From Sulfurovum sp. (GTDB taxonomy: Bacteria; Campylobacterota; Campylobacteria; Campylobacterales; Sulfurovaceae), in the NCBI GenBank assembly GCA_026983515.1, contig JALWHT010000118.1, forward strand, positions 1 through 48,339: a stretch of 48,339 nucleotides of DNA, in the 5' to 3' direction. Within the stretch, counting starts at the first letter, position 1. Every line of letters begins with the position of its first letter. This document shows positions 9,904 through 20,258 of the stretch, in pieces. A program made the position numbers and the translations under genes. Below the pieces are notes generated by a model. It was not told the DNA's origin. It saw nothing but the letters and a program-made list of their open reading frames with translations, and searched no databases.

Positions 9904-10428
9904 TTACCCCCTTATAAAGTCATACGCTGTCGGATAATTACACTTCATACGTGCTGCAGGCAGTTTCCCTTTGCCGTAACGCATTTTTTGAAAAAGAATC
10001 TGTACTTTATTGTCCAGATCATCATAATAGGCAACACTTTGGAGTCTTCCGTTGTCATCGGTTTTAATAGTATAGCGCTTTCCCTCATATTCCGTGATAT
10101 AAATATTTTTTTTGTAAGGTTTCGCCTTGTTTAAAATTTCGGCAAGGTCAAATATCTTTCCAATACGATAGGCAGATACCTGTTCAAGGTCATGATCGAC
10201 GACCAGCACTTCCTTTCCGTCGGTACACACCTCTTTTTTTGTCGGAGAACGATAAGACCACTTCAGCAGATTTTCCTTGCTGAAAGCAACATTCCCTTTA
10301 TAGGTGATGACCCTGTTCTTCGGATTGGTCACTGTCTGCACAAAATCGGCAGTAAAGTGTTCCGGAAGTGTGATTTCCGATGCAAAAAGCGTTCCAAAAC
10401 AAAGCAGTAGCATCCATAATATTTTCAT
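9904..10428 (-). CDS. lolA: Outer-membrane lipoprotein carrier LolA
   Basis: Signal peptide plus FTADFVQTVTNPKNRVITYKGNVAFSKENLLKWSY...PTKKEVCTDGKEVLVVDHDLEQV. Confidence 0.9.
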   Translation of the reverse strand: MKILWMLLLCFGTLFASEITLPEHFTADFVQTVTNPKNRVITYKGNVAFSKENLLKWSYRSPTKKEVCTDGKEVLVVDHDLEQVSAYRIGKIFDLAEILNKAKPYKKNIYITEYEGKRYTIKTDDNGRLQSVAYYDDLDNKVQILFQKMRYGKGKLPAARMKCNYPTAYDFIRG

Positions 10429-10594
10429 TTTTCACCTTCTTTCATTGATGTAAATATATCCTAAAGCCACTTGGAAAGGATTGAGTTTACAGTACCACAT
10501 TATCGCCAAATCGTGAAGCTGTTGTGGATAACGGACTATTAATCACTTTTTGGATAAAATAGCCTACTCCAATATTACGCAAGGCAAGACAACC

Positions 10595-13234
10595 ATGATA
10601 AAAAGTCTACTCAAGGTTTTTGGTACCCAAAACGACAGAATCGTCAAAAAATATCTCAAAAGAGTTGAACATATCAACGCGCTTGAAAGCACGTACAAAG
10701 CGATGGATGATGACGCACTCAAAGAGGCTTTCAATGCGCTCAAAGAGGCAGTCAACAGCGGTGAGAAAACGCTCGATGACGTACTCTATGACTCCTTTGC
10801 TATTACCAGAGAGGCAAGTAACCGTGTCCTCGGCCTTCGCCACTACGATGTCCAGATGGTCGGGGGAATGGTACTGCATGATGGCAACATTGCCGAAATG
10901 AAGACTGGTGAGGGTAAAACACTCGTGGCTACCCTTGCCGTTGTACTCAATGCAATGACGGGCAAGGGCGTACACGTTGTTACCGTCAACGATTATCTTG
11001 CCAAGCGTGACTCAGAAGAGATGGGACAACTCTACAAATTCCTCGGCTACAGCGTCGGGTGTATTACGGCTGATATTCAGGATGAATTTGAGAGAAAAGC
11101 ACAGTATGATGCCGATATCACCTACGGTACCAACAACGAGTACGGCTTTGACTACCTGCGCGACAACATGAAAGTACGTGCCGAAGAGAAGGTACAGCGT
11201 GAACATAACTATGCCATTGTCGATGAAGTCGACTCCATTCTTATCGATGAGGCAAGAACACCACTGATCATCTCCGGTCCCACACAGCGTGACCACAACC
11301 ACTATGCCAGAGCGAATGAAATTGCCAAAAAAATGGAAAGAGGCAAAGAACTACCTGCCAAACCGGGTGAAGACAAACAGATGACCGGTGATTTTGTAGT
11401 GGATGAAAAGAACCGTACCATTGTTATGACCGAACAGGGGCTTCAGAAAGCACAGGATCTCTTCGAGGTCGACAATCTCTACTCTCTTGAAAACGCCATT
11501 TTGGCACACCATCTTGATCAGGCACTCAAAGCACACCACCTCTTTGAAAAAGATGTTAACTATGTCGTACAGGACGGCGAAGTCATCATTGTCGATGAAT
11601 TTACAGGAAGACTCAGTGAAGGACGACGCTATTCTGAAGGCCTGCACCAGGCACTCGAAGCCAAAGAGGGCGTGGAGATACAGGAAGAGTCACAGACACT
11701 TGCCGAGATCACCTACCAGAACTATTTCCGTCTCTACAACAAACTTGCCGGTATGACAGGTACTGCACAGACCGAAGCGACAGAGTTCGCACAGATATAC
11801 GGACTGGAGGTCATTTCCATTCCTACCAATGTACCTGTACAGCGTATCGATAAAAATGACCTTATCTATAATACCGAACGTGAAAAGCTCGATGCAGTTG
11901 TGAGAAAGGTCAAAGAGTACCATGAAAAAGGCCAGCCGGTACTTATCGGTACGGCTTCCATTGAAAAGTCAGAAATGATCCATGAACGTCTCAAACAAGA
12001 GAAGATCCCGCATAATGTCCTCAATGCAAAAAACCACTTCCAGGAAGCGGAGATCATTAAAAATGCCGGTCAGAAAGGTGCTGTCACCGTTGCAACCAAT
12101 ATGGCAGGGCGCGGGGTCGATATCAAAATTGACGATGAAGTAAGAAAGCTCGGCGGTCTGGCAATCCTTGGTACGGAAAGACATGAATCGCGCCGTATCG
12201 ACAACCAGTTGCGCGGACGTTCCGGACGTCAGGGTGATCCGGGCGAGAGCCAGTTCTTCCTCAGCCTTGACGATGATCTGCTGCGTATTTTCGGTGGCGA
12301 AAAAATACGTAACATCATGAACCGTCTTGGTGTGGAAGAGGGAGAGTATATCGACTCGAAGCTGGTTACCCGTTCTGTCGAAAAGGCACAAAAAAAGGTT
12401 GAAAACCAGCATTATGAAGCGCGTAAGCACATTCTTGAATACGATGATGTTGCCAATCATCAGCGTAAAGCCATCTACACGTTCAGAAACCAGTTGCTCG
12501 ATCCCGAATTCGACATTGATGCCAAGATTAAAGAAAACAGGGAAGAGTATGTACAGCATTTGCTTGATGAGGCCGATATTATTGAAGGCATGCCGAGAGA
12601 AGATTACGACCTTGAACGTCTTGTAGCACTCATTCGTGAAGAATTGCTGATGGATTTGGAACCTGAGACATTCAAAGACAAAGATGCTGACGAAATCAAA
12701 GAGATGATCATTTCACTCATGGAAAATCTTTACGAAGCCAAAATGAGCCAACTTGAACCTGAACAGCGTAAAGAGATTGAACGCATCATTTACCTTCAGG
12801 TGCTTGACCCTCAATGGCGAGACCACCTTTATGAAATGGATGTCCTCAAAACAGGTATCGGTCTGAGAGGATACAATCAAAAAGATCCGCTCACTGAGTA
12901 CAAGCAGGAAAGCTACAAACTCTTTACCGAACTGGTACAGCGCATTAAATATGAAGCGGTCAAAACCCTGCATCTGGTGCAGTTTGATTTCACTTCTCCT
13001 GAAGAGGAAGAGCAGGCCATCGAGCAGATCCGCGAAGAGCTGGAGAGTGAAGTGGCAGATGCAACACTCAACCAGTCTTTTGAAGAAGGTGTGATTACCG
13101 AAGATCTTGACAAACTTGAACCGATCACAGGGACAAAAAAACCAAAACGTAATGAGCCCTGCCCATGCGGTTCAGGTAAAAAATATAAAAACTGCTGTGG
13201 TCAAAGCGGCCCTAAAAAAGGCCTTCTCGCCTGA
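10595..13234 (+). CDS. secA: Preprotein translocase ATPase SecA
   Basis: [28 protein letters not shown]-terminal zinc motif [13 protein letters not shown]; start placed at [10 protein letters not shown] rather than the track start 10550. Confidence 0.98.
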   Translation: MIKSLLKVFGTQNDRIVKKYLKRVEHINALESTYKAMDDDALKEAFNALKEAVNSGEKTLDDVLYDSFAITREASNRVLGLRHYDVQMVGGMVLHDGNIAEMKTGEGKTLVATLAVVLNAMTGKGVHVVTVNDYLAKRDSEEMGQLYKFLGYSVGCITADIQDEFERKAQYDADITYGTNNEYGFDYLRDNMKVRAEEKVQREHNYAIVDEVDSILIDEARTPLIISGPTQRDHNHYARANEIAKKMERGKELPAKPGEDKQMTGDFVVDEKNRTIVMTEQGLQKAQDLFEVDNLYSLENAILAHHLDQALKAHHLFEKDVNYVVQDGEVIIVDEFTGRLSEGRRYSEGLHQALEAKEGVEIQEESQTLAEITYQNYFRLYNKLAGMTGTAQTEATEFAQIYGLEVISIPTNVPVQRIDKNDLIYNTEREKLDAVVRKVKEYHEKGQPVLIGTASIEKSEMIHERLKQEKIPHNVLNAKNHFQEAEIIKNAGQKGAVTVATNMAGRGVDIKIDDEVRKLGGLAILGTERHESRRIDNQLRGRSGRQGDPGESQFFLSLDDDLLRIFGGEKIRNIMNRLGVEEGEYIDSKLVTRSVEKAQKKVENQHYEARKHILEYDDVANHQRKAIYTFRNQLLDPEFDIDAKIKENREEYVQHLLDEADIIEGMPREDYDLERLVALIREELLMDLEPETFKDKDADEIKEMIISLMENLYEAKMSQLEPEQRKEIERIIYLQVLDPQWRDHLYEMDVLKTGIGLRGYNQKDPLTEYKQESYKLFTELVQRIKYEAVKTLHLVQFDFTSPEEEEQAIEQIREELESEVADATLNQSFEEGVITEDLDKLEPITGTKKPKRNEPCPCGSGKKYKNCCGQSGPKKGLLA

Positions 13235-14460
13235 TGCGACCCTCGCTTAACGTTCCCAACAAAACCTTTGTACGGCGGATCATCCGCCACTACCTCAAGT
13301 ACGACAAAGAAAACCCCTTTATTTTCATCTCTGCCATGCTTGCCTTTCTGGGTATTGCGGCAGGGGTTATGGTTCTGATGATCGCGATGGGGATCATGAA
13401 CGGCACACAAAAAGAGTTCAAAAAGAAACTTTTTGTGATGAACTACCCACTTACTGTATTGCCCGTGCAGGAAGATGCTGTCGACAGCACACTCATAGAA
13501 AAACTCTCCACTGCCTTTCCCCACTTGAAGTTCAGTCCCTATTACACCACACAGGTCATTACCAAAAACGAAGGAGCCGTACAGGGTTCACTGCTCTACG
13601 GGGTCGATTTTGCAAAAGAGAGGGTCATCAACCCTATTTTCAAAAAAGCGCGTGCAAAGGGCAGTGCCAAAACACCTTTTCGCGTGATCATTGGAGATTC
13701 GCTCTCTTATGAAATGGATGCCCCCATCGGCAACAAAGTCACCCTCTACTTCTCGGAACAGCAGGCAATCGGATTTGCAACCATGCCGCTTCAAAAACGT
13801 TTTGTCGTAGACGGCATTTTTGACTCTGGACTGAAAGCCTATGACAAAGCCATCATGTATACGACACTCGAGGCCTTTGAAAGGCTCCTCAAACGTAAAC
13901 CCGGTATCTATGACGGACTGCATATCTATACGCAAAACCCACTTGAAGAGATCAAAGAGATCCGAAAAGTACTTCCCGACACTGTTGTCATCGAAGGATG
14001 GTGGCAGCAAAACGGCAACTTCTTTTCTGCAATGGAAATGGAGAAAAAAGCACTCTTTCTGGTACTTCTGCTGATCATCCTTGTGGCTTCGCTTAACATC
14101 ATCTCCTCACTTCTGATGACAGTGATGAGCCGCCGCAGTGAAATAGCACTCATGCGTACGCTTGGAGCGACACAAAAAGAAATCAGAATGATCTTTTTCA
14201 AGCTGGGACTTGCTATTGGCATGACCGGTATTGCAGCCGGTACGCTGCTGGGGCTGCTGGGCATCTGGATATTGAAGACATTTGACATCATCTCCATGCC
14301 TGCTGATGTTTACGGAACCAGCCACCTGCCGGTCGATCTTACGTTCAGTGATTTTGGCATGATCATTGCCGGCACGGTAATCATCATTATACTCTCTTCG
14401 CTCTATCCTGCTAGAAAAGCTGCACAGACTGACCCACTGACGGTGCTTCGGAACGAGTAG
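13234..14460 (+). CDS. LolC/LolE-type lipoprotein-releasing ABC permease (FtsX-like)
   Basis: 408 aa, N-terminal TM, C-terminal FtsX domain (SRRSEIALMRTLGATQKEI); TGATG overlap with secA. Confidence 0.9.
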   Translation: MRPSLNVPNKTFVRRIIRHYLKYDKENPFIFISAMLAFLGIAAGVMVLMIAMGIMNGTQKEFKKKLFVMNYPLTVLPVQEDAVDSTLIEKLSTAFPHLKFSPYYTTQVITKNEGAVQGSLLYGVDFAKERVINPIFKKARAKGSAKTPFRVIIGDSLSYEMDAPIGNKVTLYFSEQQAIGFATMPLQKRFVVDGIFDSGLKAYDKAIMYTTLEAFERLLKRKPGIYDGLHIYTQNPLEEIKEIRKVLPDTVVIEGWWQQNGNFFSAMEMEKKALFLVLLLIILVASLNIISSLLMTVMSRRSEIALMRTLGATQKEIRMIFFKLGLAIGMTGIAAGTLLGLLGIWILKTFDIISMPADVYGTSHLPVDLTFSDFGMIIAGTVIIIILSSLYPARKAAQTDPLTVLRNE

Positions 14461-17227
14461 GCTGAGGAACCTTTTTTTCTTTTTGTGTTACAGATGATGC
14501 CTCACCCTTGGCTTTGGGTCTCATCGACGGAATGGGATGGCTCTTTTTGCCATCCTTTTTGGGACTTGACATCGATGGGGCAGGAACAGCTTTCGATTGT
14601 TTATTCGGCATAGTTCTGTCAGGGATCTGTGGAGCCACCTGCTTTGGAGCGTGTTCCTGCATATAGCCGGGGGCTTCAATAGTACGCTTGAGTATCTGCA
14701 GCGGCAGTGTTAAAATATCTTTTGCCACTGAAGTGTTGACCTTTGGGTTTTCCAATATTCCAGTCACCTCAAGCCCTACGGTCATACTGTTGTCATCTCC
14801 CATCAAAATGTAGCCAAGCAACGGAATTTTACCCACCATTTTACCAAATTCACGAACTGTCTGGATGGCCAGTTTTACATCGATTTTCCCGCTTTTTAGA
14901 TTCACAACGCCTTTTCCTGTCACCGTAGCAGAGTTGCCCTTCAAATAAACCGAATCAAATACCAGTTTTTCCGGTGTCAAATGATATTCCACTACCCCTT
15001 CCGAAATTTTAAAACCTTTGTTCGAGAAACCCGGTTTACTCAATGTGGCAAGTGCAGGCAGTGTATTGATGAATGCCAGCGTATTGCTGTACGCCTTAAA
15101 ATCACTGAGTACACCCCCTTCAATAATGATACGCCCCTTCATAATCTTAGCCGGATCTCCGGCAAGTTTCAGAGAATAGTGCCCCTGTTTCAGCCCGTCA
15201 AAGCCTATGAGCGGATGCAGTACACGATCTGTGACGCGCAGAAGTTCCACCGTGAGTATCTTTCCCTTTTTTGTCAGTTTGATAATATTACCCTGACTGC
15301 TTCCTATTGCCTTAATATTGCCGTTGGATTTTATTTCAATATCATAACTGTCCGTTACCAGTTTTCGCTTTCCATAACGCAGCTGACTCTTCTTGCCAAT
15401 GATGACAAACGTTTTCTTCAGCCCCATGGTACTGCTTCTACTTTTGTGCATTAATTTTTTCTGTTCTTTCATAAAACGTTTTAAGTCTATGTTGATATTG
15501 GTAAGCATAATACGCCCTTTGGCGGTATTGATATGTACCCGTTTGTCGAAGGCATACAGATTGACCTGCTTTGTAGCGGTATTGAATGTTCCTTTAAGCG
15601 GAATAGCCGTATAGCATACATCTTTGCTGTCATAGAAGAAACAAACATCTTTTTGCACCCTTCCGTTGAAATGCCACATAGTACCGTTTTCATTTCCTGT
15701 AACGTGCAGTTCTCCTCCCGTAATACCAAGCATATTGTTCTTAAAATAAGGAAGGATTTTAGAAAGGTCAGCAAGGACAATATGTATGCCTTTTCCTTTC
15801 TTTGTCAACGTCACTTTCAGTGTCGGCAGTGTAAAACGCAATTGTGCTCCGTAAGAAAGGATCATCGGTATTTTTCGGTTGACAATTTCAACATCAGGTG
15901 ATTTTTCCTTGCCCAAAATAAAACGTTTAATATGTAGAACAAGGTCTGCTTTGTGATGAAGCGTGTCAATAGTTCCTTCTATGGTTCCCTTGTACCATAG
16001 TGCATTTACCTGAACATCTTTAAGCGAGGCTTTGCCTGACTTACTGTTGAAAAGCACCCATCCGCCATTGACCGGCAATTTCAAACTGCCAATATGCAAT
16101 ACCCCTTTGTCAAGTTTCACTTCAACAGAAACGAGCAGTTTTCTTTTCTGTTTGCCAAGTGGAATTGTAATACCGATATCGATGCTATTGTGTTTTCCTG
16201 TATGTGACACAGGCAGTGTAATGTTATAGGCCTTCAGTATTTTTGCAACCAGCCCGTCAATGGCACTTCGAATCTTCAGATCAAGAATCAATACAGGCTT
16301 CTGTGATCCCACAATATGCTTGATAACCAAATGGGTACCTGAAAGATCCCTGCCTTTGCATTGCGGTTTTTCCAAGTCAAAATAGAGATTTCCTTTTTTG
16401 TAACGAAGCGTCAATGCTTTGGCATGAACAGGATCCAGATCTTTTTTGTAATATATAGATACATCCTCAAAACGCCCCTTCGCCTTTAACCTGTCAATAT
16501 CCGGTTTAAGCTGATGATCGACGATATCAATCCGTCCTTTGATATACTCAACCCTGTAACGCTTCGCACGTACTTTTCTCACCGTCCAGTCTTCAATAGT
16601 TTTAGGCAATGAAAAACGGGTAATCAGCGGTTCAAGATTTGTAAATGTTTCGGTATTTACCGCATAGACAATACTGTTGTCATGCTGCACCGCACGGAAA
16701 TGTCCCTTAATACCGTAGGCCTCGAACCTTCCGCCTGTCTCCAATGTATTTTTCGTCAAATCATACGTCAATTTTCCGGCAATGGAAATCTTCTCCTTTT
16801 TTATGTAGAGCAATGGTACATCAGCAATGAGTTTATTGCCTTTGCGAACAATGTTTCCGGCAATTTCATACTCGTCACTGGTGATGTAAAGCACATCATC
16901 GGCAAATAGTACCGTCAGATGGTTATTCTTAAAGTTAATATGCTCAAGATAGATTGTTTCAAAATAGGAAAGCAGGTTTTTAATGCGGTCGAATGTCGCA
17001 TCTACTCTTTCAAAAGAGGGTTTTTCCTTGGATGCAGGAATGGTAACAGACTTTGCCTTGAGTATAAGCTTTTTATCGAGTTTGATGTATAATCCAACCA
17101 CTTTGTAGGATCCAACATCGATCCTGTCGACCTGTATGCCATGCAACAGCCAGAAAAACAATGCCGCTAAAAGGACAACCAGCACGATGAGAAAATCACG
17201 AATAACGATATGGAGAAGATGGATCAT
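14411..17227 (-). CDS. AsmA/YhdP-like large envelope protein (DUF3971-like)
   Basis: N-terminal TM, repetitive beta-rich body, late ...YSLKLAGDPAKIMKGRIIIEGG... and KSGKIDVKLAIQTVREFGKMVGKIPLLGYILMGDD... AsmA-type region; start could be 17260 (track) or 17227. Confidence 0.85.
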   Translation of the reverse strand: MIHLLHIVIRDFLIVLVVLLAALFFWLLHGIQVDRIDVGSYKVVGLYIKLDKKLILKAKSVTIPASKEKPSFERVDATFDRIKNLLSYFETIYLEHINFKNNHLTVLFADDVLYITSDEYEIAGNIVRKGNKLIADVPLLYIKKEKISIAGKLTYDLTKNTLETGGRFEAYGIKGHFRAVQHDNSIVYAVNTETFTNLEPLITRFSLPKTIEDWTVRKVRAKRYRVEYIKGRIDIVDHQLKPDIDRLKAKGRFEDVSIYYKKDLDPVHAKALTLRYKKGNLYFDLEKPQCKGRDLSGTHLVIKHIVGSQKPVLILDLKIRSAIDGLVAKILKAYNITLPVSHTGKHNSIDIGITIPLGKQKRKLLVSVEVKLDKGVLHIGSLKLPVNGGWVLFNSKSGKASLKDVQVNALWYKGTIEGTIDTLHHKADLVLHIKRFILGKEKSPDVEIVNRKIPMILSYGAQLRFTLPTLKVTLTKKGKGIHIVLADLSKILPYFKNNMLGITGGELHVTGNENGTMWHFNGRVQKDVCFFYDSKDVCYTAIPLKGTFNTATKQVNLYAFDKRVHINTAKGRIMLTNINIDLKRFMKEQKKLMHKSRSSTMGLKKTFVIIGKKSQLRYGKRKLVTDSYDIEIKSNGNIKAIGSSQGNIIKLTKKGKILTVELLRVTDRVLHPLIGFDGLKQGHYSLKLAGDPAKIMKGRIIIEGGVLSDFKAYSNTLAFINTLPALATLSKPGFSNKGFKISEGVVEYHLTPEKLVFDSVYLKGNSATVTGKGVVNLKSGKIDVKLAIQTVREFGKMVGKIPLLGYILMGDDNSMTVGLEVTGILENPKVNTSVAKDILTLPLQILKRTIEAPGYMQEHAPKQVAPQIPDRTMPNKQSKAVPAPSMSSPKKDGKKSHPIPSMRPKAKGEASSVTQKEKKVPQPTRSEAPSVGQSVQLF

Positions 17228-18149
17228 ATGGGCAGAGAACATTGCCGTGGTCTTGATCATATCACTGGCCTTTTACATTAGCATACCCATACGGTCCACG
17301 CAGACCCTTTATGTCCCGACAGGTTCAATAAAAAGTATTATAACACAGCTGAGCCAAAAAGGGTACGACCTCTCGATCATCGACCGCTATCTGCTGCGTC
17401 TGATGGGGCAGCCCCAACATGGCTGGATCTTTATTGGGAAACACCAACTTAACCGCATCGACTTTCTGCACAAACTCACCTCTTCCAAGGCGATGATACA
17501 TAAAATCACACTCATCCCGGGAGAGACACTCGAACTTTTCTTTGAGTCACTCTCAAAGCAGTATGGCTTGAGCAAGGCAAAACTCTGGAAATACTACCAA
17601 GAGTACTCTCCCTACCCTGAAGCCGGTATTTATGCAGATACCTATTACGTACCCGTAGGTATCGGCGAAAAACACCTGATACAGTTTCTTGTACGCCAAT
17701 CGGAACGACGGTATGCTGCACTGGCAAACAAAATATATGGTGTCTATGATAAAAAACAGTGGAAAAAGATATTAACCACCGCCTCAATTATCCAGAAAGA
17801 AGCAGCCAACACCAAAGAGATGCCGCTTGTTGCATCGGTCATTTATAACCGGCTGAAAAGGAAAATGCGTCTGCAGATGGACGGTACGCTCAACTACGGA
17901 AAATATTCTCATGTTAAAGTAACACCTGAACGCATCCGAGAGGACAACTCCACATTCAACACTTACAAATTCAAAGGTATTCCTCCCTCACCTATCGGTG
18001 CCGTTTCACTGGCTGCTATCAAAGCTGCTATCAAACCGGCAAAAACAACACATCTCTATTTTATGAAAAATAAAAGTGGCACGCATGATTTCAGCGACTC
18101 TTTCAAAGCGCACCGAAAAAATATAAAAAAGGCAAAGAAATCAAAATAG
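17187..18149 (+). CDS. mltG: Endolytic transglycosylase MltG (YceG)
   Basis: N-terminal TM, IIQKEAANTKEMPLVASVIYNRLKRKMRLQMDGTLNYG...NTYKFKGIPPSPIGAVSLAAIKAA; start likely MRKSRITIW. Confidence 0.93.
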   Translation: MRKSRITIWRRWIIWAENIAVVLIISLAFYISIPIRSTQTLYVPTGSIKSIITQLSQKGYDLSIIDRYLLRLMGQPQHGWIFIGKHQLNRIDFLHKLTSSKAMIHKITLIPGETLELFFESLSKQYGLSKAKLWKYYQEYSPYPEAGIYADTYYVPVGIGEKHLIQFLVRQSERRYAALANKIYGVYDKKQWKKILTTASIIQKEAANTKEMPLVASVIYNRLKRKMRLQMDGTLNYGKYSHVKVTPERIREDNSTFNTYKFKGIPPSPIGAVSLAAIKAAIKPAKTTHLYFMKNKSGTHDFSDSFKAHRKNIKKAKKSK

Positions 18150-18155
18150 TCTTCT

Positions 18156-19787
18156 TTAAAAAAAGAGCAACTGAATGATATTCAGAATAAACATTGTAAT
18201 AAATCCTACTTTATAGACCATCATCTCATTACGCTCAATAAATGAAGTGTGGCGGTCAAAGTAGGGCTGTACTTTGTCAGGGTTGTCAATTTCATAAAGC
18301 ATTTCCGAATAGTTGTGGTAGCGCTTGTCCGGCTCAGTCTCGATGGCACGCAGAATCACACTCTCCAGCCAGTGCGGTATCTTCGGGTTGAGCTTACTCG
18401 GATGCTTGGCATCTTTCTCGAAACTCGGAGTCTGGAACGGTTCTATTTCTCCAAACGGGAACTTCTGTGTCAATGCCTCGTAAAGTGTCACTCCTATGGC
18501 GTAAATCTCTGTCTGCTCGGTAATCGGTGCCTGTTTGAAACGCTCCGGTGCAAGATAGGAAGGTGTTCCCGCCCGTGTTACTGTGGAGTAGGCTTCGGTA
18601 ATGCTGCCAAAATCAACCATTTTGAAAACAATCTTCTCTTTTCGTTTTGTCACAATGATATTTTCAGGCTTAATATCACCGTGTACCAGGTTGAACTTAA
18701 TGAGGTACTGCGACATCTTCAGTAAAAAGTGCGCCAGCTCCACCCCAAGGTCAACACTCAGTGGCTTTTTGGAAATATACTCTTTAAGGGAAACTCCCTC
18801 GATATAACGCATAATATAGTAACGGTGTGTCCGCTTTTTTGGAATGACCGCTTTTGGGAAAAAGCCGGCCTTTAAACGATTGGCCATCCAAACCTCTTTC
18901 ACAAAAAGATCCAGCATCACCTCATCGTCAATCGCTTCATGGGGTGCAAATTTAATCACATACTGCACCCCTTTCTTCTCACACAGCCAGGTTCTGTTGT
19001 TCTGTATCAACGGTTTGATAAGACGATAACCGTCTATCTCTTCACCCTTTTTATAGTGTTCCTGTATGATAAGGTCTGTTTGTTTAAGCTTCAATCTGGG
19101 ATCAAGCTCCTTTACCTCGATAACCACAGCAGTGGTATCGTCAGGCAGGTCATCGTTGTGCTTTTTGCTTGCTTTTTTCACCAGAAACGAAGCACCTACT
19201 TTGATACCATCGGCAAGTTCTTCGGAGGAAAGTTCATTGTATAGCCCGTCACTGCAGAGCAGAATGCAGTCTCCTGCCTGCAAATTGTTCTCGAAGTAGT
19301 ATGGTTCGACACTCTCTTCAAGCCCAATGGCTGCTGTCAGTACATTCTCCATCCCCTCCTCATCCATCGCATGATCGGAGGAGAGCTGAGCAAACTGTCC
19401 GTTACGAGAGAGGTAAATACGGCTGTCACCTACATTGGCACCATAAAGCCTGTCCCCTTCTATGACCACAAGTGTCAGAGTCGTCACCAGCTCCTGCCGT
19501 TCATACTGCTCCATCGACTCAAGGTAGAGTACCCGGTTGATATTCTCAATAAAGTGGCGAATGGATTTCTCCATACTCCAGCTTCTCGGACGGTTCTTCA
19601 GTGACTGCACCAGAAACTGCGCGGTACGCTTTGCTGCTTCGGCACCATGCATAGAAGAGCCAACTCCATCACAGACTACCGCAACAGTAATGTTCTCCAT
19701 CACTTTGACTTCAAAATAATCATCACCTTTAAGCTGAGTACCTTTGGCCAGCGTAAAGCCGCTGGTTTCAATATTTTCTTTAGACAT
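18156..19787 (-). CDS. Bifunctional PP2C-type phosphatase / Ser-Thr protein kinase, C-terminal TM
   Basis: PP2C: VVCDGVGSSMHGAEAAKRTAQ, GDSRIYL, DCILLCSDGLYNELS; kinase: HGDIKPENIIVT, MVDFGSITEAY, GTPSYLAPERF; terminal hydrophobic GFITMFILNIIQLLFF. Confidence 0.95.
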   Translation of the reverse strand: MSKENIETSGFTLAKGTQLKGDDYFEVKVMENITVAVVCDGVGSSMHGAEAAKRTAQFLVQSLKNRPRSWSMEKSIRHFIENINRVLYLESMEQYERQELVTTLTLVVIEGDRLYGANVGDSRIYLSRNGQFAQLSSDHAMDEEGMENVLTAAIGLEESVEPYYFENNLQAGDCILLCSDGLYNELSSEELADGIKVGASFLVKKASKKHNDDLPDDTTAVVIEVKELDPRLKLKQTDLIIQEHYKKGEEIDGYRLIKPLIQNNRTWLCEKKGVQYVIKFAPHEAIDDEVMLDLFVKEVWMANRLKAGFFPKAVIPKKRTHRYYIMRYIEGVSLKEYISKKPLSVDLGVELAHFLLKMSQYLIKFNLVHGDIKPENIIVTKRKEKIVFKMVDFGSITEAYSTVTRAGTPSYLAPERFKQAPITEQTEIYAIGVTLYEALTQKFPFGEIEPFQTPSFEKDAKHPSKLNPKIPHWLESVILRAIETEPDKRYHNYSEMLYEIDNPDKVQPYFDRHTSFIERNEMMVYKVGFITMFILNIIQLLFF

Positions 19788-19885
19788 CTACCTTCCCCGT
19801 TTCTTGGTTACACCCCATTATAACATTGCCTTCAGCACTTTCAGACATCCTGCCTGATTAAGATTTGTGCAGTATATCTATCTGC

Positions 19886-19891
19886 TATAAT
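19886..19891 (+). promoter_or_regulatory. -10-like TATAAT for the small periplasmic protein gene
   Basis: CTGCTATAATGTG about 32 bp upstream of ATG 19923. Confidence 0.5.
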
Positions 19892-19922
19892 GTGTACAAT
19901 CTCCATCCAAAAGGATATTTTG

Positions 19923-20195
19923 ATGCTCAGCAAAATAATGATCGCTGCACTCTGCTGTACTGCCTTTACAGTGGGTGCAGAAGAGAATAACCGCACCAAA
20001 CAGACACTTCTTCAAAAACAGATTGAAAAACAGAAAGCATTGGAGAAAAAATATGCCAAAGAGCGGCGATTCTATCAGGGAGATGAATATGACTTCAAGG
20101 GCAAAGAAGTTGACCCCGACATCCTCAAAGATGTCAAGCCTGTAGAACCCGACTATGAGCACACCAACGACTGGGGTGTTGCAGATAATGAGTAA
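19923..20195 (+). CDS. Small secreted/periplasmic protein of unknown function (about 90 aa)
   Basis: Signal peptide MLSKIMIAALCCTAFTVGAEEN; AAGGA upstream; track start 19890 overlaps the -10 box, so 19923 preferred. Confidence 0.7.
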   Translation: MLSKIMIAALCCTAFTVGAEENNRTKQTLLQKQIEKQKALEKKYAKERRFYQGDEYDFKGKEVDPDILKDVKPVEPDYEHTNDWGVADNE

Positions 20196-20233
20196 GACAG
20201 CCGTAAGAAGCTAAAAGCTTAGCACTGAATGTT

Positions 20234-20257
20234 TCACAAAAGCCAAAGCTTTTGTGA
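20234..20257. terminator. Hairpin TCACAAAAGC-CAAA-GCTTTTGTGA between convergent genes; possible bidirectional terminator
   Basis: Perfect 10-bp arms. Confidence 0.65.
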
Positions 20258-20258
20258 T

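Noticed and set aside
19854-19870. TGATTAAGATTTGTGCA upstream of the kinase/phosphatase gene as an operator
   Set aside because: Only the left half-site matches; likely chance in AT-rich DNA
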